A stretch of DNA of 64,000 nt from Oscillibacter valericigenes Sjm18-20 (GTDB taxonomy: Bacteria; Bacillota; Clostridia; Oscillospirales; Oscillospiraceae), in contig AP012044.1 of the NCBI GenBank assembly GCA_000283575.1, positions 992,001 to 1,056,000 of the forward strand. Direction: 5' to 3'. The translations under genes were made by a program, and so were the position numbers. This document shows positions 40,117-50,584 of this stretch, in pieces. The notes beneath the pieces are model-generated. The model was not told where the DNA came from and did no database searches. It was given only the letters and a program-made list of their open reading frames with translations. Position 1 is the first letter of the stretch. Each line of letters opens with the position of its first letter.

Positions 40117-41547
40117 TCAGCTCTCCATCAGAGCTTGCAGTTGGGTCAGTGTCGCCTCGTACCACTCCTCAAAATGCTGATCCGAGACAAAGGCTTCTGC
40201 CGCTGAATCCAGACTTTCTCCCGCCCGGAGCCGGGTAAGGATCTCTTCCCGGTCCGCCGATGCCTGATCACTCATGGCATGCTCCAACTCATTGCGGACA
40301 TGGTCACCGCCTTCAAAGGCCGGCGGCGTATAGAGAAGATTATTATTGACGGTGTCTACGGACACCGTCAGGATCTCACCCATCAGGTCTGTGAGCGTTA
40401 AGCCGCTGGCTTTGATGGCCGTCATGCTGTTTGCCGCCTTCATAACGGGGAGATAGCCGGAGTTCACGGAAAATTGAATGTTTCTATTTGTGTCCGTAAA
40501 CCATTTCAAAAACTCCACGCTGGCAGCGACCTCTGCTTCCGGGCCATTTGTGACCACCATGCCCGCTCCCTGCTGGATGGCACAGGGCGTCCCGCCCCGG
40601 AACTGGGGGCAGGGCAGAATTTTCAGCTTGACAGGATGGCTTTCCGTGTCGCTGGTGAACACGGTTGTGGGCAGGTAGGTGGCGCTGGAGGAGGAGCCGA
40701 CGCAGGCGATGATGTTTCCGGTCTTCAGATCGTCGCTTCGGAAACGGCCGGCTGCGGTGAAATACCCCTTTACATATGGAATGTAATAGTTGTCCCAGAG
40801 CTTTCGGACTACGCCGCGGTCAAAGTTCAGGGCTGCCTTTCCGTTCTCCACGGTAATGAGGTCCGTCCCCAGCTGCATGGAACCGGCAAAAAAGTAGTTG
40901 GCCATAGCGTCGCGCCCAAACAGGGCTTTGCCGTCATTTGGCTCGGGAGTCAGGCTGTCCGTCCAGTCGTAGTAGGCCTCCGCCGTTTGCGTGATACCCT
41001 CAACCGTTGCGAGGGCGTCCAGCGACGTGCCGGTCGCCTGGGCAAAAACGTCCCAGTCCGTCTCATTTACTGCCAGAATCTCCACGGATTTGGCTACCGG
41101 GAATATCTTAATATCTCCCCCGTTGAACTGCCCCTCGTCAAGAAAGCTTTCCACATATCGGTCCTGTTCCGCCTCCGTCAGATAGGCGTTCAAATTCGCT
41201 ACAAAGCCCATCTGGTCCAGCTGGTATGCCGTATCGGCGTAAGCAGCAACGATGGAGGGCAGTTCCTCCGCGCCGGCTTCACCCAGTGCGGAGTTGATCA
41301 CGTTGTCGGCCAAATCCGATACCGTCCCTTGGCTGGTGCTGCTCACAACGATTCCCTTGTCCTTGCCCACTGTGGCATTGAACTCGTCCACAAGAGCGTT
41401 AAAGGCGGTGAGCTGAGCACCGTTGTAATAGCTCCAGATCGTAATGGATACGGGCGCAGAAACGGAAGCCGTGCCCACCCCACTGCAGCCGGTCAAGAGC
41501 AGCGCGGCGCAAAGTGCCGCCAGAGCGGAATTGCAGGGCTGCTTCAT
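40117..41547 (-). CDS. Extracellular solute-binding lipoprotein (family 1), no transporter genes nearby
   Basis: A 476-residue lipoprotein: signal peptide MKQPCNSALAALCAALLLTG with lipobox LTGC (Cys21), then a type II binding-protein fold. It starts with SITIWSYYNGAQLTAFNALV and has the typical family-1 (carbohydrate-type) C-terminal region with EFLKWFTDTNRNIQFSV and SGYLPV. Permease and ATPase genes are absent. The next gene is the membrane GGDEF-EAL protein, so it probably presents its ligand to that sensor's Cache domain. The ligand is unknown. Confidence 0.88.
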   Translation of the reverse strand: MKQPCNSALAALCAALLLTGCSGVGTASVSAPVSITIWSYYNGAQLTAFNALVDEFNATVGKDKGIVVSSTSQGTVSDLADNVINSALGEAGAEELPSIVAAYADTAYQLDQMGFVANLNAYLTEAEQDRYVESFLDEGQFNGGDIKIFPVAKSVEILAVNETDWDVFAQATGTSLDALATVEGITQTAEAYYDWTDSLTPEPNDGKALFGRDAMANYFFAGSMQLGTDLITVENGKAALNFDRGVVRKLWDNYYIPYVKGYFTAAGRFRSDDLKTGNIIACVGSSSSATYLPTTVFTSDTESHPVKLKILPCPQFRGGTPCAIQQGAGMVVTNGPEAEVAASVEFLKWFTDTNRNIQFSVNSGYLPVMKAANSMTAIKASGLTLTDLMGEILTVSVDTVNNNLLYTPPAFEGGDHVRNELEHAMSDQASADREEILTRLRAGESLDSAAEAFVSDQHFEEWYEATLTQLQALMES

Positions 41548-41767
41548 GATGCACCTCCAAATAAATTTATCCTCATCCGGTAGAACCGCTTCGCGCCCGC
41601 CGGAATTTGAAGCTTTCGTTTTACAGTACAGGCCTGAATATTTAATTTCTGTATTTTACCATATTTTTTTAGGAAGCACAACACCATGATACGACAGGAA
41701 GAGCCCATTATCCCACTTTTTCCATTGATGTCGCGATGCGGAAATATAATTTTTCTCAGAAGTCTTC

Positions 41768-41796
41768 TTGCAATCGGCCGAGCGCTGTGTTATATT
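41768..41796 (+). promoter_or_regulatory. Promoter of the ROK regulator gene
   Basis: TTGCAA (41768-41773) and TATATT (41791-41796) are 17 bases apart, 46 bases before the GTG start. The 41548-41841 gap also serves the divergent solute-binding protein gene. Confidence 0.55.
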
Positions 41797-41841
41797 CGGA
41801 ATTAATAAAAGGTACTTTTGTAAAAGTTGGAGGAAAATGCT

Positions 41842-42975
41842 GTGGTAAAGTCCGGAACAATGTCCACCATCGAGCTGCGCAGGCAGAATCGAAACCATGT
41901 GTTCCGCAGCCTGATCGATGCGGAGGAGCCGCTTACCAAGCAGGACCTGGCCGCGGAACTTTTTATGAGCCTGCCCACCCTGTCGCAGAATCTAAAGGAA
42001 CTGGACGCTATGGGCCTGATCGACGCCTCCTGCACCACGGACTCCACCGGCGGGCGGAAGCCCCGGCTGATCTCTGTGGTACCGGATGCCCGGTTTGCCA
42101 TTGGCATTGAGCTGTCCAGCGGCAGCATCCGCATGGTGGCGCTGGACCTGAAGTGCAATCAGCTGGCCTTTCGGCAATTTTCACGCCCCTTTGAAAATAC
42201 GGAGCACTCCGCCAAGGAGCTGGCCGCTCGGCTGGAGCAGTTTCTGGATGACAGCAATCTCTCCCGGGAGCGGTTGTTAGGCGTTGGGATCACGGTTCCC
42301 GGCATTGTCAATGCGGATCAGACTGTCATTGAATACGCTCCCACCGCCCGGATCGGAAAAATGAGTCCCATCTGGGTGAATCGCTATATTCCTTACCCCA
42401 CGTTTCTGGACAACGACGCTACCTGCGGCGGTTTTGCGGAGTGGTGGAATCACGCGGAGATGGAGAATCTGGCCTATCTCTCCCTCAGCCGGGGCATCGG
42501 CGGCGCGATTCTGGTAAATGGCAGCGCTTACGACGGGGACCATCACCGCTCCGCCGAATTCGGACACATGTGCATCCATCCCGGCGGACGGGTGTGCAAC
42601 TGCGGCAAGCGGGGATGTCTGGAGGCGTACTGCTCCGCAACCCGCCTCTCGGATGACCTGCACATCACGCTGGAGGAATTCTTTGCCGGCCTTTCCGCCG
42701 GAAATCCCGCCTATCAAAACACTTGGGAGACCTATCTGGACGATCTGGCTCTGGCCGTCAGCAATATTCACACCATGCTGGACTGCAACGTAATTATCGG
42801 CGGCGCATTCCCCCAATACCTGGCTGCCTATCAGGGGGCGCTGGAAGAGCGCCTGAGTTGTCTGAATCCCTTTACGGATGACGGGAACTACGTCCACTTC
42901 TGCCGCTATCATGACCGGTCCATCTGCGTGGGCGCGGCTCTAAGATACATCGCGGAGTTTATCGTAAAAGTTTAA
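41842..42975 (+). CDS. ROK-family transcriptional repressor (XylR/NagC type)
   Basis: 377 residues: an N-terminal winged helix-turn-helix (EPLTKQDLAAELFMSLPTLSQNLKEL) and a ROK sugar-sensing domain. The zinc site CNCGKRGCLEAYCS lies after HPGGRV, and a glycine-rich phosphate loop is seen in LSLSRGIGGAILVNG. The GTG at 41842 has GGAGG 8 bases upstream; an in-frame TTG at 41827 overlaps that site, so it is less likely. Such proteins repress sugar uptake genes, and the pentose operon begins 440 bases downstream on the same strand. Confidence 0.9.
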   Translation: MVKSGTMSTIELRRQNRNHVFRSLIDAEEPLTKQDLAAELFMSLPTLSQNLKELDAMGLIDASCTTDSTGGRKPRLISVVPDARFAIGIELSSGSIRMVALDLKCNQLAFRQFSRPFENTEHSAKELAARLEQFLDDSNLSRERLLGVGITVPGIVNADQTVIEYAPTARIGKMSPIWVNRYIPYPTFLDNDATCGGFAEWWNHAEMENLAYLSLSRGIGGAILVNGSAYDGDHHRSAEFGHMCIHPGGRVCNCGKRGCLEAYCSATRLSDDLHITLEEFFAGLSAGNPAYQNTWETYLDDLALAVSNIHTMLDCNVIIGGAFPQYLAAYQGALEERLSCLNPFTDDGNYVHFCRYHDRSICVGAALRYIAEFIVKV

Positions 42976-43127
42976 GAAAACACCGCAAAATCAGCGGCTA
43001 TTGCCTTTGATGGCTGCGGGTTTGCGTACTTTTTTCCATTCTGCAAACAGATTTTCCGATGGACTATGAAGTTCATACCCGCGTTCGTTTTCCGCCTCCG
43101 ATTTGTTTTCACCGGAAGTGGAACCCA

Positions 43128-43167
43128 GCCGCTCGGAGCGTCCTACAGGACGCTCCGAGCGGCCTTT
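43128..43167 (+). terminator. Intrinsic terminator of the ROK gene
   Basis: A perfect 17-bp stem (43128-43144 with 43147-43163) is followed by CTTTTTA. The 42976-43418 gap holds this hairpin, the sugar-operon promoter and nothing else recognisable. Confidence 0.85.
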
Positions 43168-43269
43168 TTATTCCTTCAGAGGCAGGGAAGATTCTCTTGT
43201 GGAAACAGAAAAATAGCGATATCAATTTTATGAATTGTGCCAAATCTATACCACCTGCACAAAAATATA

Positions 43270-43298
43270 TTGACAGAGGGCTTCCCAATGTGTAATAT
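43270..43298 (+). promoter_or_regulatory. Promoter of the sugar ABC operon
   Basis: Consensus TTGACA (43270-43275) and TAATAT (43293-43298) are 17 bases apart. A TTTGACAAA palindrome at 43339-43347 lies downstream and may be an operator for the ROK repressor. Confidence 0.65.
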
Positions 43299-43418
43299 TT
43301 GGCTTAAAGAAAGTATATTTATAAAAGTCGTTTTGTTATTTGACAAATTTTGTGTCTCCCCGTGCAAAGACGCGCGGAAAACATATGGTACTACAAATTT
43401 GGAAAAGGAGCGAATACG

Positions 43419-44549
43419 ATGAAGAAGAAACTTTTGTCTCTGGCCCTTGCAGCAATGATGACCCTCTCCCTTGCCGCCTGTGGCGGCGGCGGAGCCACCT
43501 CCGGGGCAGCCAGTTCCTCCGCTGGGAGCGCCAGCGCCAGCGCCGCTGCGGCCAGCGGCGTGAAGGTGGGCGTATCCATGCCTACACAGTCTTTGCAGCG
43601 CTGGAATCAGGACGGTTCCAACATGAAGGCTGAGCTGGAGGCCGCGGGCTATGAAGTGGACCTCCAGTATGCCGGCGACAACGACATCCCCACGCAGGTC
43701 AACCAGCTGGAGAACATGATCACCGGCGGCTGCAAGGTTCTGGTCGTCGCCTCCATCGACGGTTCCGCCCTGACCGAGGTTCTGAAGGGCGCGAAGGATG
43801 CCAATATCCCCGTCATCGCTTATGACCGTCTGATTATGAATTCCGACGCAGTCAGCTATTACGCCACCTTTGATAACTACAAGGTCGGTCAGTTCCAGGG
43901 CAATTACATCAAGGACGCGCTGGACCTTGACAATCAGGCAGGCCCCTTCAATATCGAACTGGTCACCGGCGCGCCGGACGACAACAACGTGAACTTTTTC
44001 TTTACCGGCGCTATGGATGTGCTGCAGCCTTACATCGACTCCGGCAAGCTGGTGGTTCCCTCCGGTCAGACTTCCAAGGCCCAGTGCGCCACCCCCAACT
44101 GGTCCACCGAGGAATCCCAGAAGCGCATGGAGAATCTGATCACCTCCAACGGCTATGGCCCGGACGCCACCAAGCTGGACGCGGTCCTCTGCTCCAACGA
44201 CTCCACCGCCAACGGTGTGACCAACGCCCTGCTGGGCGCGGGCTATACCGCCGACAATATGCCCATTATCACCGGACAGGACTGTGATAAGCCCTCCGTG
44301 AAAAATATGCTGGCAGGCACCCAGAGCATGTCCATCTTCAAGGATACCCGGACGCTTGCATCCAAGGTTGTGGAAATGGTGGACTGCATTCTTCAGGGCA
44401 AAGAAGTCCCCGTGAACGACACCAAGACCTATGAAAACGGCACCGGCGTGATCCCCTCCTTCCTGTGCGACCCCGTAGTGTGCACGAAGGACAACTTTAA
44501 GGAGCTTCTGATCGACTCCGGTTACTATACCGAAGCGGATCTGGCCTGA
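43419..44549 (+). CDS. Sugar ABC transporter, binding lipoprotein (ChvE/xylose-binding type)
   Basis: A 376-residue lipoprotein with signal peptide and lipobox (SLAAC), a Ser/Ala/Gly tether, and a type I periplasmic-binding fold starting VKVGVSMPTQSLQRWNQDG. The segments LKGAKDANIPVIAYDRL and ITGQDCDKPSVKNML are typical of the ChvE/XylF/MmsC group, which binds xylose, arabinose, glucose or galactose. The start at 43419 has AAAGGAG upstream. A terminator-like hairpin between it and the ATPase gene would make the binding protein more abundant than the rest. Confidence 0.9.
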   Translation: MKKKLLSLALAAMMTLSLAACGGGGATSGAASSSAGSASASAAAASGVKVGVSMPTQSLQRWNQDGSNMKAELEAAGYEVDLQYAGDNDIPTQVNQLENMITGGCKVLVVASIDGSALTEVLKGAKDANIPVIAYDRLIMNSDAVSYYATFDNYKVGQFQGNYIKDALDLDNQAGPFNIELVTGAPDDNNVNFFFTGAMDVLQPYIDSGKLVVPSGQTSKAQCATPNWSTEESQKRMENLITSNGYGPDATKLDAVLCSNDSTANGVTNALLGAGYTADNMPIITGQDCDKPSVKNMLAGTQSMSIFKDTRTLASKVVEMVDCILQGKEVPVNDTKTYENGTGVIPSFLCDPVVCTKDNFKELLIDSGYYTEADLA

Positions 44550-44598
44550 TTTACTCCGAAGTCATTCCGCTGGCCTTGTCCGCCGGCACCGAACTCAG

Positions 44599-44629
44599 AG
44601 CGGGCGGAGGTATCCTCCGCCCGCTTTTC
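44599..44629 (+). terminator. Hairpin attenuator after the sugar-binding protein gene
   Basis: A perfect 12-bp stem (44599-44610 with 44614-44625) is followed by TTTT. It sits between the binding protein gene and the ATPase gene on the same strand, so partial read-through is likely. Confidence 0.7.
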
Positions 44630-44693
44630 CTTTAAGGCAATTCCCGCGCCTTCGCGCGGGCCAACCACCGCAGCAGATATGGGAGGGATCGAC

Positions 44694-46244
44694 TTGGCAA
44701 AAAATCTCTTGGAAATGCGCAGTATCATTAAAGAATTCCCCGGTGTCCGGGCGCTGGACAACGTGAATCTGAAGGTGGAGGAGGGTGAGATCCATGCGCT
44801 TGTGGGCGAGAACGGCGCCGGAAAATCCACACTGATGAATGTCCTGTCCGGTATCTACCCCTACGGCACCTATCAGGGCGACGTCATCTATGACGGCGAG
44901 GTGTGTAAATTCAGCAAGATCAACGACAGCGAGAGCAAGGGCATTGTCATCATCCATCAGGAGCTGGCGCTGGTTCCCTACCTCACCATCGGAGAAAACA
45001 TGTTTCTCGGTAACGAGCAGGGCAAAACTTCTCACATCGACTGGGATAAGACCTACGACCTCGCGGCGAAGTACCTCAAGACCGTGGGGCTGGAGGAATC
45101 GCCCCGCACACAGATCAAGGACATCGGTGTCGGGAAACAGCAGCTGGTGGAGATAGCCAAGGCGCTGACGAAGAACGTCCGCCTGCTGATTTTGGACGAA
45201 CCCACCGCCTCCCTTAACGAGACGGACTCCCGGAAGCTGCTGGATCTGCTGCTCCAGTTCAAATCCAAGGGGATGACCTGTATCATCATTTCCCACAAGC
45301 TGTCCGAGGTGTCGTATGTGGCGGATAAAATCACCATTATCCGCGACGGAGCCACCATTGAGACGCTGGTCAAGGGCGTGGATGACTTCCACGAGGAACG
45401 CATTATCAAGGGCATGGTGGGCCGTGAGCTAGTCGACCGCTTTCCAAAGCGGGAGAGCCATATTGGGGATGTAGCCATGGAGGTTCGGGACTGGTGTGCG
45501 GAGCACCCTACCTATGCCGGACGCATGGTCTGCAACCACGTGAGCCTGAATGTCCGCCGGGGCGAAATCGTGGGTGTCAGCGGCCTGATGGGCGCGGGGC
45601 GTACAGAGCTGGCCATGAGTATTTTTGGCCGGAGCTATGGTACAAACATCAGAGGCACGCTGCTTTTGAACGGACGGGAGGTTCACCTTCGCTCCGTCAC
45701 CGATGCCATCAACCACAAGCTGGCCTATGTCACGGAGGATCGCAAGGGCAACGGCCTGATCCTCTCCGAATCCATCCGGCAGAACACCACGCTGGCCAGG
45801 ATGGAACGCATCAGCCGCCATCAAATTCTGGACAAAGATCTGGAAATCAAATACGCCAATGAGTACAAAGACATTCTCCGCACCAAATGCTCCGGCATTG
45901 AGCAAAATGTGGGGAACCTCTCCGGCGGCAACCAGCAGAAAATCCTTTTGAGCAAGTGGATGTTTGCCGAGCCGGACGTCCTGATTTTAGATGAACCCAC
46001 CCGCGGCATCGACGTGGGTGCGAAATATGAGATTTACTGCATTATGAACGATCTGGTATCCCAGGGCAAGGCGGTTTTGATGATTTCATCGGAGATGCCG
46101 GAGTTGCTGGGCATGTGCGACCGGATCTACGTGATGAACGAGGGTTCCGTCGTGGGTGAGCTGACGCACGAGCAGGCAAGTCAGGAAACCATCATGGCCT
46201 GTATCCTCAAATCCAGTGGAAATAAAGGAGCAATGGCGGTATGA
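44694..46244 (+). CDS. Sugar ABC transporter, double-domain ATP-binding protein
   Basis: 516 residues with two ABC ATPase domains. The first carries Walker [10 protein letters not shown] with a degraded signature (VGKQQLVEI) and Walker [12 protein letters not shown]. The second has [18 protein letters not shown] and [16 protein letters not shown]. This is the MmsA/XylG/GguA class that powers ribose and xylose-type importers. The TTG at 44694 is taken as start because GGGAGGG is 6 bases upstream; the ATG at 44679 overlaps that site. Its stop overlaps the permease gene by 4 bases. Confidence 0.94.
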   Translation: MAKNLLEMRSIIKEFPGVRALDNVNLKVEEGEIHALVGENGAGKSTLMNVLSGIYPYGTYQGDVIYDGEVCKFSKINDSESKGIVIIHQELALVPYLTIGENMFLGNEQGKTSHIDWDKTYDLAAKYLKTVGLEESPRTQIKDIGVGKQQLVEIAKALTKNVRLLILDEPTASLNETDSRKLLDLLLQFKSKGMTCIIISHKLSEVSYVADKITIIRDGATIETLVKGVDDFHEERIIKGMVGRELVDRFPKRESHIGDVAMEVRDWCAEHPTYAGRMVCNHVSLNVRRGEIVGVSGLMGAGRTELAMSIFGRSYGTNIRGTLLLNGREVHLRSVTDAINHKLAYVTEDRKGNGLILSESIRQNTTLARMERISRHQILDKDLEIKYANEYKDILRTKCSGIEQNVGNLSGGNQQKILLSKWMFAEPDVLILDEPTRGIDVGAKYEIYCIMNDLVSQGKAVLMISSEMPELLGMCDRIYVMNEGSVVGELTHEQASQETIMACILKSSGNKGAMAV

Positions 46245-47455
46245 CAGAGACGAAAAACAAATCCGCGGCAAGAACACTGAGCGGATTCTTGAAAAAGAAT
46301 ACGATGGTGATTGCGCTGGTGCTGGTGACGCTTCTCTTTGAGATTCTCATCATGACCGTGGCGCATAAGCCCGCAAGCCAGGCGCTGCTGACCCCGGCAA
46401 ATATCTCCAACCTGATCTCCCAGAACAGTTACGTGGTCATTCTGGCCGTCGGCATGCTGTTGTGTATTCTCACCGGCGGCAACATCGACCTGTCCGTGGG
46501 CTCCATCGTGGCTCTGGTGGGCGCGGTGGCCGGTACCCTGATCGTCAACATGCATATGGATATCTGGCTGGCGATGATCATCTGCCTTTTGGTGGGTCTT
46601 GCCATCGGAGCATGGCAGGCTTACTGGATTGCCTACATCCGCATCCCGCCCTTTATTGTCACGCTGGCCGGTATGCTTTTATGGCGCGGTCTGGCCCAGA
46701 TCATTCTCAACGGTCTGACTATCTCCGGATATCCGGAGACCTACCTGAATCTGTTCAACAGCTATGTCCCCGGCGGCAGCGCCGGGAAAGGAACGATTCT
46801 GACCGTCACGCTGGTGATCGGCATCGTACTGTGCGCGGTGTATCTGGCGGCGCAGTTCATGAACCGGGCGAAGCGGAAGCGCAACAATTATGAGACGCAG
46901 AGTGCGTTCATGTTCTGGGGCAAGAACGCGGCGCTTTGCGTTTTGATTTTGGCGCTTTCACTGATGTTGGGCAATCACAAGGGCCTGCCCACCATTTTGA
47001 TCCTGCTGGCCGTCATCGTTCTTGTCTACGGGTACTATACGCAGAACACCGTCCCCGGCCGTCACCTGTATGCCATGGGCGGAAACGAAAAAGCCGCGAA
47101 GCTCTCCGGAATTAACACCAACCGGACCATGTTCTTTGCCTACACCAACATGGCGTTTTTGTCCGCCGTGGCCGCGCTGGTGGTCACTGCCCGATTCAAT
47201 TCCGCCGCACCCTCTGCCGGCAACAGCTACGAGATGGACGCCATCGGCGCCTGCTTCATCGGCGGTGCGTCGGCTTACGGCGGCACGGGCACCGTGGGCG
47301 GCGCCGTGATCGGCGCGGTGTTCATGGGCGTTATCAACAACGGCATGTCGATCCTTGGCATCGACGCCAACTGGCAGAAAGTTGTCAAGGGTTTGGTGCT
47401 GCTGGCCGCGGTTATCTTCGACGTGGTGAGCAAGCGCAGGGCTCAGCCTGAATAA
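46241..47455 (+). CDS. Sugar ABC transporter, permease (MmsB/XylH type)
   Basis: A 404-residue membrane protein with about ten helices. The BPD_transp_2 hallmark regions are seen: [19 protein letters not shown] near residue 79, [16 protein letters not shown], and the late [29 protein letters not shown]. The start overlaps the ATPase stop (ATGA). It forms the channel for the binding protein and ATPase above. Confidence 0.94.
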   Translation: MTETKNKSAARTLSGFLKKNTMVIALVLVTLLFEILIMTVAHKPASQALLTPANISNLISQNSYVVILAVGMLLCILTGGNIDLSVGSIVALVGAVAGTLIVNMHMDIWLAMIICLLVGLAIGAWQAYWIAYIRIPPFIVTLAGMLLWRGLAQIILNGLTISGYPETYLNLFNSYVPGGSAGKGTILTVTLVIGIVLCAVYLAAQFMNRAKRKRNNYETQSAFMFWGKNAALCVLILALSLMLGNHKGLPTILILLAVIVLVYGYYTQNTVPGRHLYAMGGNEKAAKLSGINTNRTMFFAYTNMAFLSAVAALVVTARFNSAAPSAGNSYEMDAIGACFIGGASAYGGTGTVGGAVIGAVFMGVINNGMSILGIDANWQKVVKGLVLLAAVIFDVVSKRRAQPE

Positions 47456-47467
47456 GCGAGGTTACTT

Positions 47468-48991
47468 ATGGACTGCATACTTGGAATTGATTTGGGGACC
47501 TCCGGCACAAAGACCGTTCTGTTTGATACGGAGGGGGCCGCCCTTGCCAGTCATACCGTGGAATATCCCCTCTATCAGCCGAAAAACGGCTGGGCGGAGC
47601 AGAACCCGGAGGATTGGTGGCAGGCGGTGAAAGAAACCGTGGGGGCTGTTTTAAAGACCGCCGGCATAAATGCAAAATCCGTCCGGGGTGTGGGCCTCTC
47701 CGGCCAGATGCACGGGCTGGTGATGCTGGATGGGGACGGGAACGTCCTGCGCCGGGCCATTCTCTGGTGTGACGGGCGAACCCGGAAGCAGTGCGAAGAG
47801 ATCACGGAGACTCTGGGACGGGAAAAGCTCATCGCCATCACCGCAAACCCTGCTCTCCCCGGGTTTACCGCCGGAAAGATCCTGTGGGTGCGGGAGCATG
47901 AGCCCGAAATATATGAAAAGTGCCGCCATATCCTGCTGCCCAAGGACTTTATCCGCTACAAGCTTACCGGCGAGTTCGCAACGGAGGTATCCGACGCCTC
48001 CGGCATGAACCTGCTGGACGTGCCAAACCGCCGCTGGAGCGGAGAGGTCCTCTCAGCCCTCGATATTGACCCGGCGTTGCTTGGAACCATGCATGAGTCC
48101 GCCGACGTGACGGGAGTCGTCACAAGTGCCGCGGCGGAGGCCACCGGCCTCGCCCCGGGAACTCCGGTGGTGGGCGGCGCAGGAGACAACGCCGCCGCCG
48201 CCATCGGAACCGGGGTGGTGGAGACCGGGCGGGCGTTTACCACCATCGGCACTTCCGGCGTCATTTTCGCCCACTCCGACAAGGTTACCATCGACCCCAA
48301 GGGGCGGGTTCATTCTTTCTGCTCCGCCGTTCCCGGCGCATGGACCGTCATGAGTTGCACACTGGCAGCAGGACTGTCCCTCCAGTGGTTCCGCAACAAT
48401 TTCTGCGGCGCGGAGAGGGAGACGGCGGCGGGCATGGGCGTGGATCCCTACGAGCTGATGACCGCCGCCGCGGAAAAGTCCCCCATCGGCGCCAACCGCC
48501 TGATTTACCTCCCCTATCTGATGGGAGAGCGCTCCCCGCTTTTGGACTCCGACGCAAGAGGCGCGTTTATCGGCCTGTCCGCCATGCATACAAAGAGGGA
48601 CCTGACCCGCGCCGTGCTGGAGGGAGTCACTTACTCTCAGCGGCAGTGTCTGGACGTGTTCAGGGAGATGGGAGTTCCCATCGGGCAGATGATGGCCTGC
48701 GGCGGCGGAGCCGCCAGCCCCTTCTGGCGGCAGATGCTGGCCGATGTATACGGCTGTCCGGTGCAGACTGTGGCCTCTCGGGAGGGGCCCGCCCTGGGCG
48801 CGGCGATACTGGCCGGCGTGGGCGCGGGGGTCTGGGGGTCGGTGGAAGAGGGCTGCGGAGCCGTTATCCGTCTGAATCCCCCGCAGGGGCCGGACCGCGC
48901 CGCGGGCGCGGCCTATGAGCCGTTCTATCGCCTGTTCTGCTCGCTGTACCCCGCGCTGGCGCAGCCGTTCCACACACTGGCCGCGCTGTAA
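47468..48991 (+). CDS. xylB: Xylulokinase (FGGY family)
   Basis: Phosphorylates D-xylulose to xylulose 5-phosphate for the pentose-phosphate pathway. 507 residues; the FGGY ATPase phosphate loop GIDLGTSGTKTVLFD is at the start. The xylulokinase-specific SGQMHGLV is at about 80-87, DASGMNLLD near 175, and the C-terminal adenine-site region ACGGGAASPFWRQMLADV. Ribulose or other ketose activity is possible given the unusual isomerase next door. It starts 12 bases after the permease gene. Confidence 0.92.
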   Translation: MDCILGIDLGTSGTKTVLFDTEGAALASHTVEYPLYQPKNGWAEQNPEDWWQAVKETVGAVLKTAGINAKSVRGVGLSGQMHGLVMLDGDGNVLRRAILWCDGRTRKQCEEITETLGREKLIAITANPALPGFTAGKILWVREHEPEIYEKCRHILLPKDFIRYKLTGEFATEVSDASGMNLLDVPNRRWSGEVLSALDIDPALLGTMHESADVTGVVTSAAAEATGLAPGTPVVGGAGDNAAAAIGTGVVETGRAFTTIGTSGVIFAHSDKVTIDPKGRVHSFCSAVPGAWTVMSCTLAAGLSLQWFRNNFCGAERETAAGMGVDPYELMTAAAEKSPIGANRLIYLPYLMGERSPLLDSDARGAFIGLSAMHTKRDLTRAVLEGVTYSQRQCLDVFREMGVPIGQMMACGGGAASPFWRQMLADVYGCPVQTVASREGPALGAAILAGVGAGVWGSVEEGCGAVIRLNPPQGPDRAAGAAYEPFYRLFCSLYPALAQPFHTLAAL

Positions 48992-49094
48992 CGGCCGGGG
49001 GAGAGCTGCGGTTGCCTGACTGCATTTGCTGCACACAAATGCAGCGGCGCGGTGGCGCCGCCTGCCCGCAATTAATAATGAGAGGAAAACCGTT

Positions 49095-50570
49095 ATGACA
49101 AATATTCCTGAACTGAAGCTGGGTATCATTTCCGTCAGCCGGAGCTGCTTTCCCATCGCCCTGTCTGAACGCCGCCGCCACGCCATCGCCCAGGCCTACG
49201 GCGCGGAACTCTATGAGTGCCCCGTGTGCGTGGAGACCGAGGCGGACGCGGCAAAGGCCGTGGAAGATGTGAAGACCCACGGCGTCAACGCCCTGTGTGT
49301 GTTTTTGGGCAACTTCGGCCCCGAGACGCCGGAGACCATGATCGCCGATCTGTTCGCCGGTCCCATGATGTACACCTCCGCCGCCGAGGGCGACGGGGAT
49401 TTGCACGACGGACGGGGCGACGCCTACTGCGGAATGCTGAACGCCTCCTACAATCTGGGGCTTCGCGGCAGGCGGGTCTACATTCCCGACTATCCCTGCG
49501 GCACGGCGGAGGACGTTGCGGCGCAGCTGCGGGAGTTTGCCCCGGTGGCCACCGCGCTGATCGGTCTGAACGGACTGAAGATTTTCGCCTTCGGCCCCCG
49601 GCCCAACGATTTTCTGGCCTGTAACGCCCCAATCAAGGCGCTGTACGATCTGGGCGTCGCCGTGGAGGAACACTCCGAGCTGGATTTACTGGTGGCTTAC
49701 AACCAGCACAAAGACGACCCCCGCATTCCGGCCAAGGTGAAGGAGATGGCCGGAGAGGCCGGCAACGGCGAGAGTAAATTTTCCGGCATCCTGCCCCGTC
49801 TGGCTCAGTATGAGCTGACGCTGGAGGACTGGATGCGTGATCATCTGGGCCTGAGCAGGTACGCGGCGTTTGCCAACAAGTGCTGGCCCGCGTTCCAGAC
49901 GGAATTCGGATTTGTTCCCTGCTATGTCAACTCCCGTCTCACCGGACGGGGCATCCCCGTATCCTGCGAGGTGGATATATACGGCGCGCTCTCCGAATAT
50001 ATCGGCGTCTGCGTCTCCGGTGCGCCGGTGACGCTGCTGGATATCAACAACTCCGTCCCCGCCTCCATGTACCAAAACAGCATCGAGGGCAAGTACCCCG
50101 TGCGGCACAGGGAGACCTTCATGGGCTTCCACTGCGGCAACACCTGCTCCAGCCTTCTGAGAAACCCCCACATGGGCTATCAGCTCATCATGAAGCGGGA
50201 TCTGGAGCCGAACCTTGCCGAGCCGGACATCACCCGCGGCACCATGGAGGGCGACATCAAAGCGGGCGACATCACCTTCTACCGCCTCCAATCCACCGCC
50301 GGGACCCAGCTGCGGGCCTATGTTGCCCAGGGGCAGGTGCTGGATGTGGCCACGGAGTCCTTCGGCTCCATCGGCGTGTTCGCCATCCCGGAGATGGACC
50401 GGTTTTATCGCCACGTGCTGATCGAAAAGCAGTTTCCTCACCACGGGGCCGTGGCCTTCGGCCATTACGGAAAGGCCATTTTCGAGGTGTTCAAGTATCT
50501 GGGAGTGACGGATATGGGCTATAATCACCCCGCTTCTTTGCCCTATCCCTCTGAAAATCCTTTTGTGTGA
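49095..50570 (+). CDS. L-fucose/L-arabinose isomerase-family sugar isomerase
   Basis: A 491-residue protein related to L-fucose isomerase. An N-terminal substrate-binding lobe (LKLGIISVSRSCFPIALS...) is followed by a metal-site region with Glu and Asp (EVDIYGALSEYIG, LLDINNS) and a C-terminal lobe with FHCGNTCSS. In this operon it should convert an imported aldose to the ketose for XylB. The usual xylose isomerase (XylA) is absent from the window, so the true substrate (xylose, arabinose or a deoxy sugar) is open. The start at 49095 follows GAGAGGAAAA. Confidence 0.82.
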   Translation: MTNIPELKLGIISVSRSCFPIALSERRRHAIAQAYGAELYECPVCVETEADAAKAVEDVKTHGVNALCVFLGNFGPETPETMIADLFAGPMMYTSAAEGDGDLHDGRGDAYCGMLNASYNLGLRGRRVYIPDYPCGTAEDVAAQLREFAPVATALIGLNGLKIFAFGPRPNDFLACNAPIKALYDLGVAVEEHSELDLLVAYNQHKDDPRIPAKVKEMAGEAGNGESKFSGILPRLAQYELTLEDWMRDHLGLSRYAAFANKCWPAFQTEFGFVPCYVNSRLTGRGIPVSCEVDIYGALSEYIGVCVSGAPVTLLDINNSVPASMYQNSIEGKYPVRHRETFMGFHCGNTCSSLLRNPHMGYQLIMKRDLEPNLAEPDITRGTMEGDIKAGDITFYRLQSTAGTQLRAYVAQGQVLDVATESFGSIGVFAIPEMDRFYRHVLIEKQFPHHGAVAFGHYGKAIFEVFKYLGVTDMGYNHPASLPYPSENPFV

Positions 50571-50584
50571 TGGGGGAGGTGTCT

